Below, in pieces: positions 9,521 through 20,514 of a stretch of 64,000 nt of DNA (positions are counted from its first letter, which is position 1; each line of letters starts with the position of its first letter). The notes below the pieces were generated by a model, which saw nothing but the letters and a program-made list of their open reading frames with translations, was not told the DNA's origin and made no database searches. Where the stretch lies: NCBI RefSeq assembly GCF_000186345.1, contig NC_014962.1:620001-684000 (forward strand), in the 5' to 3' direction. A program made the position numbers and the translations under genes. The stretch comes from Isosphaera pallida ATCC 43644. GTDB lineage: Bacteria; Planctomycetota; Planctomycetia; Isosphaerales; Isosphaeraceae.

Positions 9521-10119
9521 CAAACCAGAGATCCGCTCCACCATGAAGGGATGATGAATGTCCGCAGCTGACGCTAGGGCCACGCCGCGGCGGTCCAACG
9601 TTTCGATTGGCTCAGGATCGCAAGGCCACGGCGACCCGACTTGGACAGAGCGCGCGAATCCCAAAGGGAGCGGCCGCGGCGAACCGTTGCGTTACGAGGC
9701 GGGAAAGGCTGGAGAATCAAGCGTTGATGCTTGGTACCAACGGCAGGGATGAGGATTTTCGCCTCCACAAGGAGAAACCCATCGCCCCGGGCGGTCTCCG
9801 CGCGTAGAATGGAGGCGATGTGAGGCGTTCCGCCCCGCCTGCATACATAGTCGTGTTGTGTTGGTGTTGTTGCTCTTCCCTGTCCGTTCCACCCCGGCGC
9901 GTCCCAAGCGCGTCGCATGATTCCTGGTCGAATTCATCGTGGCTGCGTCGATCCTCTAGGGTTCCATTGTTCAACGAGGGACTCGGCTAAGGATTCAAGG
10001 GAGGCGGTGCCACGAGGACGGAATTCGTTCGGTCGAATCCGCGGCGTCGCCTAGCTTCGGTCCAACCAACCGCTCCGCCAAGTCGTGGCCCGCGCGGGTT
10101 GGAACCTTTGGATGGTCCC
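9521..10119. other. Intergenic gap upstream of the succinate dehydrogenase operon
   Basis: About 600 bases with no convincing gene or RNA. It should contain the promoter of sdhC-sdhA-sdhB, but no good -35/-10 pair was picked out with confidence. Confidence 0.5.
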
Positions 10120-10971
10120 ATGCTCAAAGCGTTCTCCACGTCGGTCGGGAAAAAGGCGATCGTCGCCGTCACCGGCCTCGGTTTGTTTTTGTTCGTGTTC
10201 GGGCACATGGTGGGCAACCTCCAGTTTTTCCTGGGGCGCGATACGCTGAACCGCTACGCCGAGTTCCTGCACTCGGTGCCCGAATTGCTCTGGGTGGTGC
10301 GGCTGGGGTTGTTGGCCTTCATCGTACTCCACATCGCGGTGACGGTGAAGCTGTGGGCCGAAAACCAAGCCGCCCGTCCCACCCGCTACGTCTATCAGAA
10401 CTATCAGCGCGCTACCCTGGGGTCGCGGTACATGATCCTCTCGGGTCTGACCGTATTGGCTTTCATCGTCTACCACCTGCTCCATTTCACGGTGCGGGTC
10501 GTGCCGGACGATTACGCCTATTTGTATGAGGACAAGATCGACGGCATTCCCGTGGTGCTCAGCCGCGAATCTCCCCTTCCCGGCCACGGTCCGGCCACCA
10601 AGGTGGTGGTCCGCGTTGCGTCCCCGTCCCCGTCGCTAGCGGACGACGCCACTGAATCTCAAGCGGCCGCCGAGATGACCGTTAGCAGCCGCAACCTGCG
10701 GCACGATTGCTACGGCATGGTGCTGGCCGGTTTCAGCCAACCCCCAGTCGTGGCATTTTATTTGCTCGCTCAGGTTCTGCTGGCATTTCACTTGAGTCAC
10801 GGAGCCAGCAGTATGTTTCAGACCCTGGGTTGGAACAGCCCCCGCTACCGCCCGCTCGTGTCACGCATCGGTCCGGTGATGGCCACCATCATCTGTCTGG
10901 GCTTCATTTCCGTTCCGATCGCCATTCAAATTGACGTGTGGACCGGCGTGTTCGGCTTCGCCGCCGGTTGA
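10120..10971 (+). CDS. sdhC: Succinate dehydrogenase/fumarate reductase cytochrome b subunit
   Basis: 283 residues, the membrane anchor and heme-binding subunit of complex II. The ATG at 10120 is preferred over an in-frame TTG at 10099. Five hydrophobic segments are visible with conserved histidines in GHMVGNLQFF, FIVLHIAV, VYHLLHF and AFHLSHGASSMFQTLGW, the pattern of the single-polypeptide b558 type of Bacillus, Bacteroidetes and delta-proteobacteria. An insertion of about 40 polar residues (around 165-200) separates VPDDYAYLYED from HDCYGMVLAGF and lengthens the usual loop. It is followed by sdhA after a 226-base gap and then sdhB, the usual C-A-B order. There is no separate sdhD. Confidence 0.92.
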   Translation: MLKAFSTSVGKKAIVAVTGLGLFLFVFGHMVGNLQFFLGRDTLNRYAEFLHSVPELLWVVRLGLLAFIVLHIAVTVKLWAENQAARPTRYVYQNYQRATLGSRYMILSGLTVLAFIVYHLLHFTVRVVPDDYAYLYEDKIDGIPVVLSRESPLPGHGPATKVVVRVASPSPSLADDATESQAAAEMTVSSRNLRHDCYGMVLAGFSQPPVVAFYLLAQVLLAFHLSHGASSMFQTLGWNSPRYRPLVSRIGPVMATIICLGFISVPIAIQIDVWTGVFGFAAG

Positions 10972-11197
10972 GCATTCGGTCGCATTGCGCTTGGTTCCTT
11001 CCCACCATCGCGCCATCCAATAATGGCCCGCTGACAAGGGACGCGCTCAACCTCCGTCGAGAGGATCGGCGTTTCTCTCAAGCAACCTCATTCCGCCTTT
11101 CCCACCAATTTCTCACCCCGACCCGCCCCGCTTTCAGGGCCCAGCGCGGCTTCCGCCCTGCCGCTGCGCTGGACACGCGAAAGGACCTCCCGCGATC

Positions 11198-13125
<1,928 letters not shown>

Positions 13126-13126
<1 letters not shown>

Positions 13127-13941
13127 TGAGTCATTCCAACGGCCACGCCTCCGCCAACGGCCACGCCTCCGCCAACGGCCACGGCAAGACCCTTAACCTC
13201 ACGCTGCACATTTGGCGACAAAGCGGCCCGGACGCTCCTGGACGCATGGTCCCCTACAAGCTTGAAGGGGTCTCCACTGATTGCTCCTTTCTGGAAATGC
13301 TCGACTTGCTCAACGAGCAACTCATTCTCAAAGGCGAAGACCCCATCGCCTTTGAACATGACTGCCGGGAAGGGATTTGCGGATGCTGTGGCGTGGTGAT
13401 TAACGGTCATCCTCACGGACCGGAGCAAACCACCACCTGCCAACTCCATATGCGCAGCTTCCAGGACGGAGCTGAACTTTACATCGAGCCGTGGCGCGCT
13501 AAGGCGTTCCCAGTCATCAAGGACCTCGTGGTGGACCGCTCGGCGTTCGATCGGATCATCCAGGCTGGCGGCTACATCTCGACCAACACCGGGTCGGCCC
13601 CCGAGGCCAACTCGATCCTGGTCAAGAAGGAGGAGGCTGAGGCCGCCTTCAACGCCGCCACCTGCATTGGCTGCGGCGCGTGCGTGGCGGCCTGTCCCAA
13701 CGCCTCGGCGATGCTCTTCGTCGCGGCCAAGGTGGCCCACTTTGCCCATCTACCCCAAGGCCAGATCGAATCGTCCAGGCGCGCTCGGGCGATGGTCGCC
13801 CAGATGGACCAGGAAGGATTCGGCAACTGCACCAACCACGGCGAATGCGAAGCCGCCTGTCCCAAGGGCATCAGCCTGGACAACATTGTGCTGCTCAACC
13901 GCGAATATCTCAAAGCGTCCTTAGCCACCGCGGGAACGTGA
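13126..13941 (+). CDS. sdhB: Succinate dehydrogenase/fumarate reductase iron-sulfur subunit
   Basis: 271 residues carrying the three iron-sulfur clusters of complex II. The [2Fe-2S] cysteines are in [10 protein letters not shown] and TTTCQLHM. The two other clusters are held by [15 protein letters not shown] and by [16 protein letters not shown]. The ATG overlaps the sdhA stop by one base. The N-terminal tail is extended by a small repeat (NGHASA twice, then NGHG) that is not part of the ferredoxin fold and comes from an 18-base DNA repeat. Confidence 0.96.
13138..13173 (+). repeat. 18-base coding tandem repeat in sdhB
   Basis: Two exact 18-base units plus a partial third encode the NGHASA repeat at the N-terminus of SdhB. 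Unit changes would stay in frame and alter the tail length only. Confidence 0.85.
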
Positions 13942-14062
13942 TTCCATTCCCTCGTCTTAACAGGCAAGCCGTCCGCCTCTTGTTTCAAGGCGTGATCGCT
14001 TTGGAAACGTAAGGGCCGCCGATAGGACGTGGCCCATTTGTTCATCATGCCGGCCCGAAGCT

Positions 14063-14608
14063 GTGCGACGTTTCACAACGCCGCTCGGTTTCAGGCCGTT
14101 TTGCGTCGAGTGCAACTGCGAGCCGTATCTTCAGAACAACCCTGGTGGCAGCGGGTATGCGGGAAATGGACCTACAGCGACCTGGCAGATTTCGAACTTC
14201 ACCCAGGCTAGCGGCGTCCGGTGGCCGGTCGATTTGACCACCGATCCCGGTGGGTTGGGCGTTCAGGTGGGTGGACCCTTTCTGACGCTGGCCGATTGGC
14301 TGAATCCTTCCGTAGATCATGGCGCGGCGGCGGGGTTCCAGAACATCGCCAGCGTGCTGAATGCGGGCACGATTGTGACGGTGCAGATCGGCCAGGGGGC
14401 GGGCAACCCCAACACGATCGGGTACGTGGAGTCGATCACCTACACCTACACCTACACCGCGTTTTCCGGTCCAACAACCTATGTGGGGAACTTTGGGGTG
14501 ACGCCGCTCGACAATGTGGTTCCCGAGCCTTCGACCTGGGTGTTGACGGCGTTGGTGTTGGTCGGTTCGGGACTAGCTTGGCGGCGTCGGCGGTCGCGTT
14601 GGGATTAA
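14063..14608 (+). pseudogene. 5'-truncated PEP-CTERM protein gene remnant
   Basis: A frame of 181 codons ends with a textbook PEP-CTERM sorting tail: VVPEPSTW, a hydrophobic helix (VLTALVLVGSGLAW) and a terminal RRRRSR cluster. Such proteins need an N-terminal Sec signal, but none is present. The frame opens at a GTG with no ribosome site, and the upstream 120 bases contain no signal peptide in any frame. The middle has the small, Gly/Asn/Thr-rich composition of secreted beta proteins. It is most likely the 3' end of a gene whose 5' end was lost behind sdhB, though a short expressed protein cannot be excluded. Confidence 0.55.
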
Positions 14609-15033
14609 GTTGGCTGGAAACATCATCTCGTCATCTTGGCTCGAGTTGGGATGGGAAAGCTTGGGGAGCGTGAACCTCGGCAGGTCGGGGTGACCCGCGC
14701 GACGAGATTCGCGCTCCCCAGGCGATCAACCAAACAACCGGAATCCGACCGGACCGCCACGCCACGGGATGAGGCGGGGCAGGCGAGGCCGAATGGTCGG
14801 CGCTCCAGGCGGAGGAATGGACGGGCGGGATCGACCAGGAGACCGCGCCCGTGCCAGGGTGGGCGATCGGATCGGTCGGGGTCGGAGCCCAGAACCCGCG
14901 AGGCGGCGTGGAGGCCGAACCAACGAACCATTAGGCAGGCTCGACCGAGATCGACGTTACTTTGACGAGCGGAGTCGATTCGGTGCGACGCGGGACACGG
15001 CGAAACATCCCGATGCGGAGCGTCGTGTGGGGT
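14609..15033. other. Intergenic gap between convergent genes
   Basis: No gene seen. It holds the long hairpin at 14663-14719 and lies between the PEP-CTERM remnant and the 3' end of csrA, which converge here. Confidence 0.5.
14663..14719. repeat. Long imperfect inverted repeat (17 bp stem)
   Basis: The arms GGGGAGCGTGAACCTCG and CGAGATTCGCGCTCCCC pair over 17 positions with one mismatch and one G-T wobble. The 23-base loop contains a further GGTC/GACC pairing. No T tract follows. It could be a bidirectional terminator for the converging genes or a REP-like element; no second copy was noticed in this window. Confidence 0.75.
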
Positions 15034-15318
15034 TTAGGAGCGGTTGGCGTTGCGCGTCTGGTCGTCGCCGCGGCGGCGAGTCTCCCGACGGAACGGCGGG
15101 CTGACGCGGTCAAGCTGACGGGCCTCCTGGGGGTCCAGGCGACTTGCCTGCTTGTTTTCGCGTTGAATCGCCTCGTAAACCTCTTGACGATGCACCGAGA
15201 CTTCGATTGGGGCCGCGATCCCCAACCGAACTTTATCGCCCCGAATATCCACCACCGTGATGACAATGTCATCACCGATGATGATGCTTTCATCGCGGTG
15301 TCGGGACAGAACCAGCAT
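15034..15318 (-). CDS. csrA: Carbon storage/translational regulator CsrA
   Basis: 94 residues. The N-terminal 60 match CsrA closely: [18 protein letters not shown], then the RNA-binding [22 protein letters not shown]. CsrA binds GGA motifs in mRNA leaders and represses translation. The C-terminus carries about 30 extra basic residues. It lies downstream of fliW on the same strand, the classical FliW-CsrA pair in which FliW sequesters CsrA. The leader just before the start reads GGAGGAAGGAGCCCGAAG, so several GGA motifs overlap the ribosome site and autorepression is plausible. Confidence 0.95.
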   Translation of the reverse strand: MLVLSRHRDESIIIGDDIVITVVDIRGDKVRLGIAAPIEVSVHRQEVYEAIQRENKQASRLDPQEARQLDRVSPPFRRETRRRGDDQTRNANRS

Positions 15319-15336
15319 CTTCGGGCTCCTTCCTCC
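15319..15336 (-). promoter_or_regulatory. csrA ribosome site with clustered GGA motifs
   Basis: On the minus strand the 18 bases before the csrA ATG read GGAGGAAGGAGCCCGAAG. They contain three GGA triplets inside the Shine-Dalgarno region, the arrangement expected for CsrA binding its own mRNA. Confidence 0.5.
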
Positions 15337-15455
15337 GCCGCCGAGCGTCGAGGACCATCCGTGGTCGTCGGCGAAAGGTCTCGGCGGACTTCAAGACAAC
15401 GGGGTTGCCGGAGGGGACGATGACGAAGCAGTCGAGTCCGGCAGCGGGAGATGGC

Positions 15456-15543
15456 AAGGCGACGCGATGACGCCTGAGAAACCGGAGACCAACCGTCGCC
15501 TGGCGGACGACGCGCTACTAGGAAGGCGACGCGGTGACGCCTG
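15456..15543. repeat. Direct repeat between fliW and csrA
   Basis: A 21-base sequence beginning AAGGCGACGCG occurs at 15456-15476 and again at 15523-15543 with one base difference. It lies in the leader between the two genes. Confidence 0.7.
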
Positions 15544-15574
15544 GGGATGACCGGAACCGGCCGGCCCACCTTCC

Positions 15575-16099
15575 TCAAAGCGAGACCCGCGCCACAACGT
15601 CGATTAGTCCGGCCGCGGCGGCCTCAACGGGTTCGGAAGAGTCCGAATCCTGCGACGACGCGGGTTGGGCGACCGACGCGGAGCTACCCAGGGGATACCT
15701 CACCGCGTAGCGGCTGGAGGTCAGCACGATTTGGCGTCCCAAACGCCGGTGGGGATTGATCACCAGCGGACCTTGGAGATTGACGGTGAGACCTCCGGTC
15801 TCTCCCCGATTGAGGATGACGTAAACCACAGCGTCGTCACCGTTGGTCAACTCCAGCGCCGCTTTGTCGCCGGGCCGGAGATCCAGCTTGTACTCGGTCA
15901 CCACCTGCTCGGGGGTGACCAAGGCGAAGGCCGTTTCGGGATCGGTCGTGCTTTGCAGCCAGGTCAAGCCGGCGACGACCGGATCGGGAATCAACGCATA
16001 CGAGGTAAGGGATCGAAACCCGACCAGCCCTTCCGGCACTCGGATGAGTTGGTCGTCGGTCACCTGGACCACGCCAAATCGAGTCGTGACGAGATTCAC
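15575..16099 (-). CDS. fliW: Flagellar assembly factor FliW
   Basis: 174 residues. Typical FliW motifs are the start MNLVTTRFGVVQV, the central VPEGLVGF, the VTPEQVV stretch and LQGPLVINPHRRLGRQIVL near the C-terminus. FliW binds CsrA and flagellin, linking flagellin synthesis to CsrA activity. The neighbouring csrA supports this. The C-terminal 30 residues (Ser/Ala-rich, with SSQDSDSSEP) extend beyond the usual length. No flagellar structural gene is in the window. Confidence 0.93.
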   Translation of the reverse strand: MNLVTTRFGVVQVTDDQLIRVPEGLVGFRSLTSYALIPDPVVAGLTWLQSTTDPETAFALVTPEQVVTEYKLDLRPGDKAALELTNGDDAVVYVILNRGETGGLTVNLQGPLVINPHRRLGRQIVLTSSRYAVRYPLGSSASVAQPASSQDSDSSEPVEAAAAGLIDVVARVSL

Positions 16100-16721
16100 G
16101 TCCTGTTTCCTCCCGGAGCCGACTCCGCCTCAACACCGTCCCTGGCCGTTGAGCCGAGCGTCCAACTCCCTGTTCCGCCCCAACCCGAATGGTCTGGATC
16201 GACGAATCGTCGGAGTCCCGCAACTTCACTTGAGTCCACGTGAAATCTTGGAAACCCCTCCGCCCGTTCCAATCCCTCCGGGTCATCGCTTTGCGTCGCA
16301 ACGGATCGAGTCATTCCTCCGAGGACGACCAGGCGTCGGACCGATAGAGGTTCGCCTGCGCGACCGAACCTTCACGTCGCGGTCGCGGCGATCGGTTCCT
16401 TCCGACCCATCGCAACCCACGTGTGGTCCAGCGTCGGCGATTCTCCTCGATCGAAACCACCCTCTCCTCCCGCGGCAAACCACCCGCCCCACGACGGCGT
16501 CTCCGTCCGCGTCGCGGGTCGGTTTGGCCATGCCTTGTATCGACCCCATCCAACTTGCCCGCCCACCGTCACCCCTCGGGTTTCACCCTCACCCCCTCGG
16601 GATCGTCCCATCGCGCCGGGCGTTCCGGGCGTAGCGATTGGAAAGGCTGAGGATTGAGGGAAGTGGTGTGACTGGGTTGGTTATGACGCCAGGGGCCGGA
16701 TCGACTCGAATGAGAACGGGG
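16100..16721. other. Intergenic gap
   Basis: About 620 bases upstream of fliW and downstream of the hydrolase gene. Open frames are short, overlapping and without recognisable domains. Nothing specific is seen beyond the fliW leader (GGGAGGAAACAGGACG just before the fliW start). Confidence 0.5.
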
Positions 16722-17939
16722 TCACTCCGCGGGATTGGATTTGATGGGTTGGATTGAGGATCGAGCGGCGAGACGTTGTTCTAGCCACTGGTAGGCGCGT
16801 TGGCGGGTCGCGGGTGGAAAATCATGGCCGGTGTCCGGGAATTCGGCGACCAACGCCTCGGGGGCGTCCCACAGTTTGAAGATCGGACGAGCTGCCTCCA
16901 GACAGTCTTTGACTCCTTGAACATCGAAGTTGTCGTCGTGCAGCGGAGCGGAGACGAACAGACCCCGCGGGGCCACCGCCGCGACCACCTCGGGGAAGTC
17001 GAACGGCATTCGCGCTGGGTCGAGATGGTGAACGGTTCGGATGCGTGGCATGTAACCCTGGTGTGACCAACCGCTCAGGTCGCCGTTTTTGTAGCGGGGG
17101 AAGCTGGTGAAGCCGCACGAGGTTACGGTCGCGGCAAGTCGCTCGTCGAAGACGGCGGTGAACAGGGCGTTGTGGCCGCCCAGCGAGTGACCGATCGCAC
17201 CGATCCGAGCGGGATCGACCGAGTCCAAAGCGGTAAGCAGATCCACGCCTCGGAGGTTATCCCGGATCGCCTTCATCGTGGCTGAGACGTATCCCAAGGC
17301 GTAGGGATCAACGCGATGCGCGCCGAAGCCGGGGTAGTCGGGCGCGAGGACGACAAAGCCCCGCGCCGCCAGTTCGACGCCGTAGCGGCGATTGGGGTGG
17401 TCGCCCAGACCGACCGGTTCATCCTTGCCGATCCGAATGGTCTGGTGGAGCGCTAACATAGCGGGTCGTCGGGTCGGCTTGGAGCGGTCTTGGCAGTCGA
17501 GGGGTTCGAGCAGCCAGGCGGGCACGGCGACCGGCTTTGAGTCGCCGGCCGGACCGGGGTCGGGAGCGTAGGTCAAGAGGGTGCGTCGGATCGGAATCCC
17601 GTCGTGTTCGACCTCCTCGCGTTGGAGGATGGTTGTGTTCAACGGTCCTTGGCGACAAGGACCCTCCACGGGCAGGGGACCCATCACCTGCTGCATCGCC
17701 TCTCGAATCCGCTGGCGACGCTCGTTCCACTCGTCGCGGTTGCGAAGCGCCCGGGTGTTGCCCTGGGAGTCGATCACGAGATCGGGTCGATCGTGACGGT
17801 CGCGATACGATGACGCGGCAGAGACGCACGCCCAAATCCGGCCTGCCCACCCCCAACTCGCGGCGATGGCCACCCCCATGAAGCCGCGGCGGGTTGGGAC
17901 GACGGGGTGAAGTGGATGAGATCGTGTCAGCGGGCGCAT
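16722..17939 (-). CDS. Tat-exported alpha/beta hydrolase (dienelactone hydrolase/acetyl-xylan-esterase-like)
   Basis: 405 residues. The N-terminus has a twin-arginine signal (TRRGFMG followed by a hydrophobic stretch ending WAC), so export in folded form is expected. The catalytic domain shows the nucleophile elbow GHSLGGHNA and a likely acid/histidine in PLHDDNFD and DTGHDF. The oxyanion-side region (VLAPDYPGFGAH) resembles large planctomycete esterase/peptidase-like hydrolases that are often annotated as acetyl xylan esterases. It follows glgX on the same strand after 33 bases, so the two may be co-transcribed. The substrate is unknown. Confidence 0.8.
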   Translation of the reverse strand: MRPLTRSHPLHPVVPTRRGFMGVAIAASWGWAGRIWACVSAASSYRDRHDRPDLVIDSQGNTRALRNRDEWNERRQRIREAMQQVMGPLPVEGPCRQGPLNTTILQREEVEHDGIPIRRTLLTYAPDPGPAGDSKPVAVPAWLLEPLDCQDRSKPTRRPAMLALHQTIRIGKDEPVGLGDHPNRRYGVELAARGFVVLAPDYPGFGAHRVDPYALGYVSATMKAIRDNLRGVDLLTALDSVDPARIGAIGHSLGGHNALFTAVFDERLAATVTSCGFTSFPRYKNGDLSGWSHQGYMPRIRTVHHLDPARMPFDFPEVVAAVAPRGLFVSAPLHDDNFDVQGVKDCLEAARPIFKLWDAPEALVAEFPDTGHDFPPATRQRAYQWLEQRLAARSSIQPIKSNPAE

Positions 17940-17972
17940 AAGAAGAGTTCCGTCACGTTGAGTGGAGCGGGT

Positions 17973-20093
17973 TCACCGCGATTCGGAGACCAAAACCAGC
18001 AACGAGCGCGCCTCGAGGGTCTGAGGTTTGAAGAACTCGACGATTGGCCCTTGATCCAGACCGACGATATCGTGGGGAGAGGGGCGGGCGGTGTCGATAG
18101 CGCGCCGCCACTTGCGCCCGGTGGGAGACTGGGGAATCACAAACTCGAGAGGTTCGTGGTAAGCGTTGAAGGCGATGTAGAGGTCGCGGTCCACCACCCG
18201 CTCGCGGTCGCAACGACGTCCATCGTAAGCCAGCGCCAGGGTACGGCTCCAAGGGGCGAAGTCAGGCTTGTTGGGTTTGACACCGTGCCAGTGGATGTCC
18301 GGCTCGGGTCCCTCGCCCGTGAGAAAGGTCCGACGTCTGAGAACCGGATGACGCTTGCGCAACGCGATTAACATAGTGACAAAGCGGAGAAAGTCGGCCT
18401 GATCGCGGGCGCGATTCCAATCGACCCAACCGATTTCGTTGTCCTGGCACCAGGCGTTGTTGTTGCCCCGCTGGGTGCGCAGAAACTCGTCCCCGCCCAA
18501 AATCATCGGTACCCCCTGGGAAAGCAGCAGGGTGGCCATCAGGTTGCGAACCTGACGGTAACGCAGCTTCAACACCTCGGGGTCGTCGGTTTCACCCTCG
18601 ACACCGCAATTCCATGAGTGATTATAGTTACATCCATCTCGATTTCCTTCGCCGTTGGCTTCGTTGTGTTTCTCGTTATAGGAGACGAGATCCCAGAGGG
18701 TGAAGCCGTCGTGGCAGGTGATGAAATTGACCGAGTGGAGCGGGCTGCGGTCGCGGTAGAGGTCCTGGCTGCCGCAGATGCGGCTGGCCAGGGCGGGGAC
18801 CATGTTCTCGTCCCCTTTCCAGAACCGCCGCACGTCGTCGCGGAACTTGCCGTTCCACTCCATCCAGCGATTGCCGAAGGGGAAGCTGCCGACCTGGTAG
18901 AGTCCCCCGGCGTCCCAGGGTTCGGCGATGAGTTTGACGTCGGCTAGCAAACCGTCCTCGGTGATCATCTCGACGATCGGCGGTTCGACCAGTACGTTGC
19001 CGGTGCGGTCCCGACCGAAGACGCTGGCCAGGTCGAACCGGAAGCCGTCGATCCCCGCCCGCGCCACGTAGCCGCGGAGCGAGGAGATCACGTGTTCGCG
19101 CATGATGGGGTGATTGCCGTTGACCGTGTTGCCGCATCCGCTGAAGTTGAGGTAGCGGCCTTGGTCGTCGAGCATGTAGTAAAGCGCGTTATCCAAGCCG
19201 CGGAAGCTGTAGGTCGGGCCACCCTTGCCGCCTTCGGCGGTGTGGTTGAACACCACGTCGAGGATCACCTCCATTCCTTCGTGGTGAAAAGCGCGGACCA
19301 TCGAGCGGAATTCGGTCAGCGGGTTGGTTCCGGTTGGGTCGGAGGCGTAGGCGGCCTTGGGGGCTGCGAAGGTGATGGTGTTGTAGCCCCAGAAGTTGCG
19401 GTGTCGCTCGCCGGTGAACGGGTTGCGGAAGGGGCAGTCGTTCTCGTCGAACTCGTCGACCGGGAGCAGTTCGACGCCAGTGACCCCAAGGTCCTTCAGA
19501 TAAGGAATCTTTTCGATGAGGCCTGCGTAGGTTCCTGGATGGGTCACGCCGGAGCTGGGGTGAATGGTGTAACCCCGGACGTGCAGCTCGTAGAGGATCG
19601 AATCCTCGCGGGGAATCCGGGGTGATACCTCCACCGAGTCGTCGCGCGAGAAGTCGGCAATCAAGCTGTAGCGCGGCGGTCCCCCCCGGTGTCCCCACGG
19701 CTTGCCGCAGGACATTCCGGGCGCGTTGGGGTCGATCAAGATCAGGTCGGGGTTGTAGGCATGCTTGGGCCCCTTGGGACCATCCACCCGGTAGCCGTAC
19801 GAAAACTCCAGGTCGGCCGGCAGGCCGTCAATTCGGATGTGCCAGTGGTCGCCGGTGCGGTTGACCTTGGGGTCCAGCGGAATTTCGGCCTGGGGCACGA
19901 CCCCGCAAACGTCGAACAACGCCAGCGTCACTGCGGTGCCGTTGCGACACAACAGGGCGAAATTGATCCCCTGGGGGGTCGGGGTCGCCCCTAACGGCAA
20001 CGGAGCGCCCCGCGTCACCTTGAGTTCCCGCCCCCGGAACTGATACGTCCGGTTTCGCCTCAACCAGGTTGCGCGACTCAACGAGGATGTCAT
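17973..20093 (-). CDS. glgX: Glycogen debranching enzyme (isoamylase type)
   Basis: 706 residues from the ATG at 20093, which has GGAGGGAGGGGATCGC before it; an upstream in-frame start at 20168 is less likely. It removes alpha-1,6 branches from glycogen or limit dextrins. An N-terminal CBM48-like part precedes the GH13 domain. The GH13 conserved regions are present: DVVFNHTAEGG, the nucleophile Asp in GFRFDLASVFGRD, the acid Glu in LIAEPWDAGG, and NFITCHDGFTL with the transition-state His/Asp. No other glycogen gene is adjacent. Confidence 0.94.
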   Translation of the reverse strand: MTSSLSRATWLRRNRTYQFRGRELKVTRGAPLPLGATPTPQGINFALLCRNGTAVTLALFDVCGVVPQAEIPLDPKVNRTGDHWHIRIDGLPADLEFSYGYRVDGPKGPKHAYNPDLILIDPNAPGMSCGKPWGHRGGPPRYSLIADFSRDDSVEVSPRIPREDSILYELHVRGYTIHPSSGVTHPGTYAGLIEKIPYLKDLGVTGVELLPVDEFDENDCPFRNPFTGERHRNFWGYNTITFAAPKAAYASDPTGTNPLTEFRSMVRAFHHEGMEVILDVVFNHTAEGGKGGPTYSFRGLDNALYYMLDDQGRYLNFSGCGNTVNGNHPIMREHVISSLRGYVARAGIDGFRFDLASVFGRDRTGNVLVEPPIVEMITEDGLLADVKLIAEPWDAGGLYQVGSFPFGNRWMEWNGKFRDDVRRFWKGDENMVPALASRICGSQDLYRDRSPLHSVNFITCHDGFTLWDLVSYNEKHNEANGEGNRDGCNYNHSWNCGVEGETDDPEVLKLRYRQVRNLMATLLLSQGVPMILGGDEFLRTQRGNNNAWCQDNEIGWVDWNRARDQADFLRFVTMLIALRKRHPVLRRRTFLTGEGPEPDIHWHGVKPNKPDFAPWSRTLALAYDGRRCDRERVVDRDLYIAFNAYHEPLEFVIPQSPTGRKWRRAIDTARPSPHDIVGLDQGPIVEFFKPQTLEARSLLVLVSESR

Positions 20094-20514
20094 GCGATCC
20101 CCTCCCTCCGGCCGTCGGTCGTCGCAATCGACCTTGCCCGCTGGTTCTCCAAGGCCGAGTGTCCTCAATCAAACCAATTGGGATTGGATGAAATTGGATG
20201 AGCCAGGCGGGAAAAGGCGATTGGAGCGTGGATCGTACAACGGCGATCGACTGGATTCAAGCAAAGAGAAGGAGCCAAGGTCGATTTAGTTTGTTGGGAG
20301 TGGGTCAAACGATCAGCATGATTCGAGAGGGTTGTCAAGATTGTCGGGAATCAGCTAAAATTAGCGAATGATTGGATTGTGTGTTCTGCTGTGGGGACGG
20401 GACGATCGAGAGATGCTCGACATGGTGTCGGGTTTGCTCGGTCAAGCCGGGTTCCCGCCGAAGCGGGTCGCTGGACCATGCACGGTTGGAACACCTCATC
20501 GGGAGATTGTCGTG
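20094..20514. other. Divergent intergenic region between glgX and the secreted protein gene
   Basis: Promoters for both directions should lie here. The plus-strand promoter at 20332-20361 is the clearest element; no protein-coding signal is convincing. Confidence 0.5.
20332..20361 (+). promoter_or_regulatory. Sigma-70-like promoter for the secreted low-complexity protein
   Basis: TTGTCA and TAAAAT are separated by 18 bases. Transcription would start near 20368 and leave a leader of about 145 bases before the ATG at 20515. Confidence 0.55.

Noticed and set aside
14663-14719. Possible tRNA because of the GGGGAGC/GCTCCCC arms
   Set aside because: Only 57 bases long, with a continuous stem and no anticodon or T arm; it is a simple palindrome.
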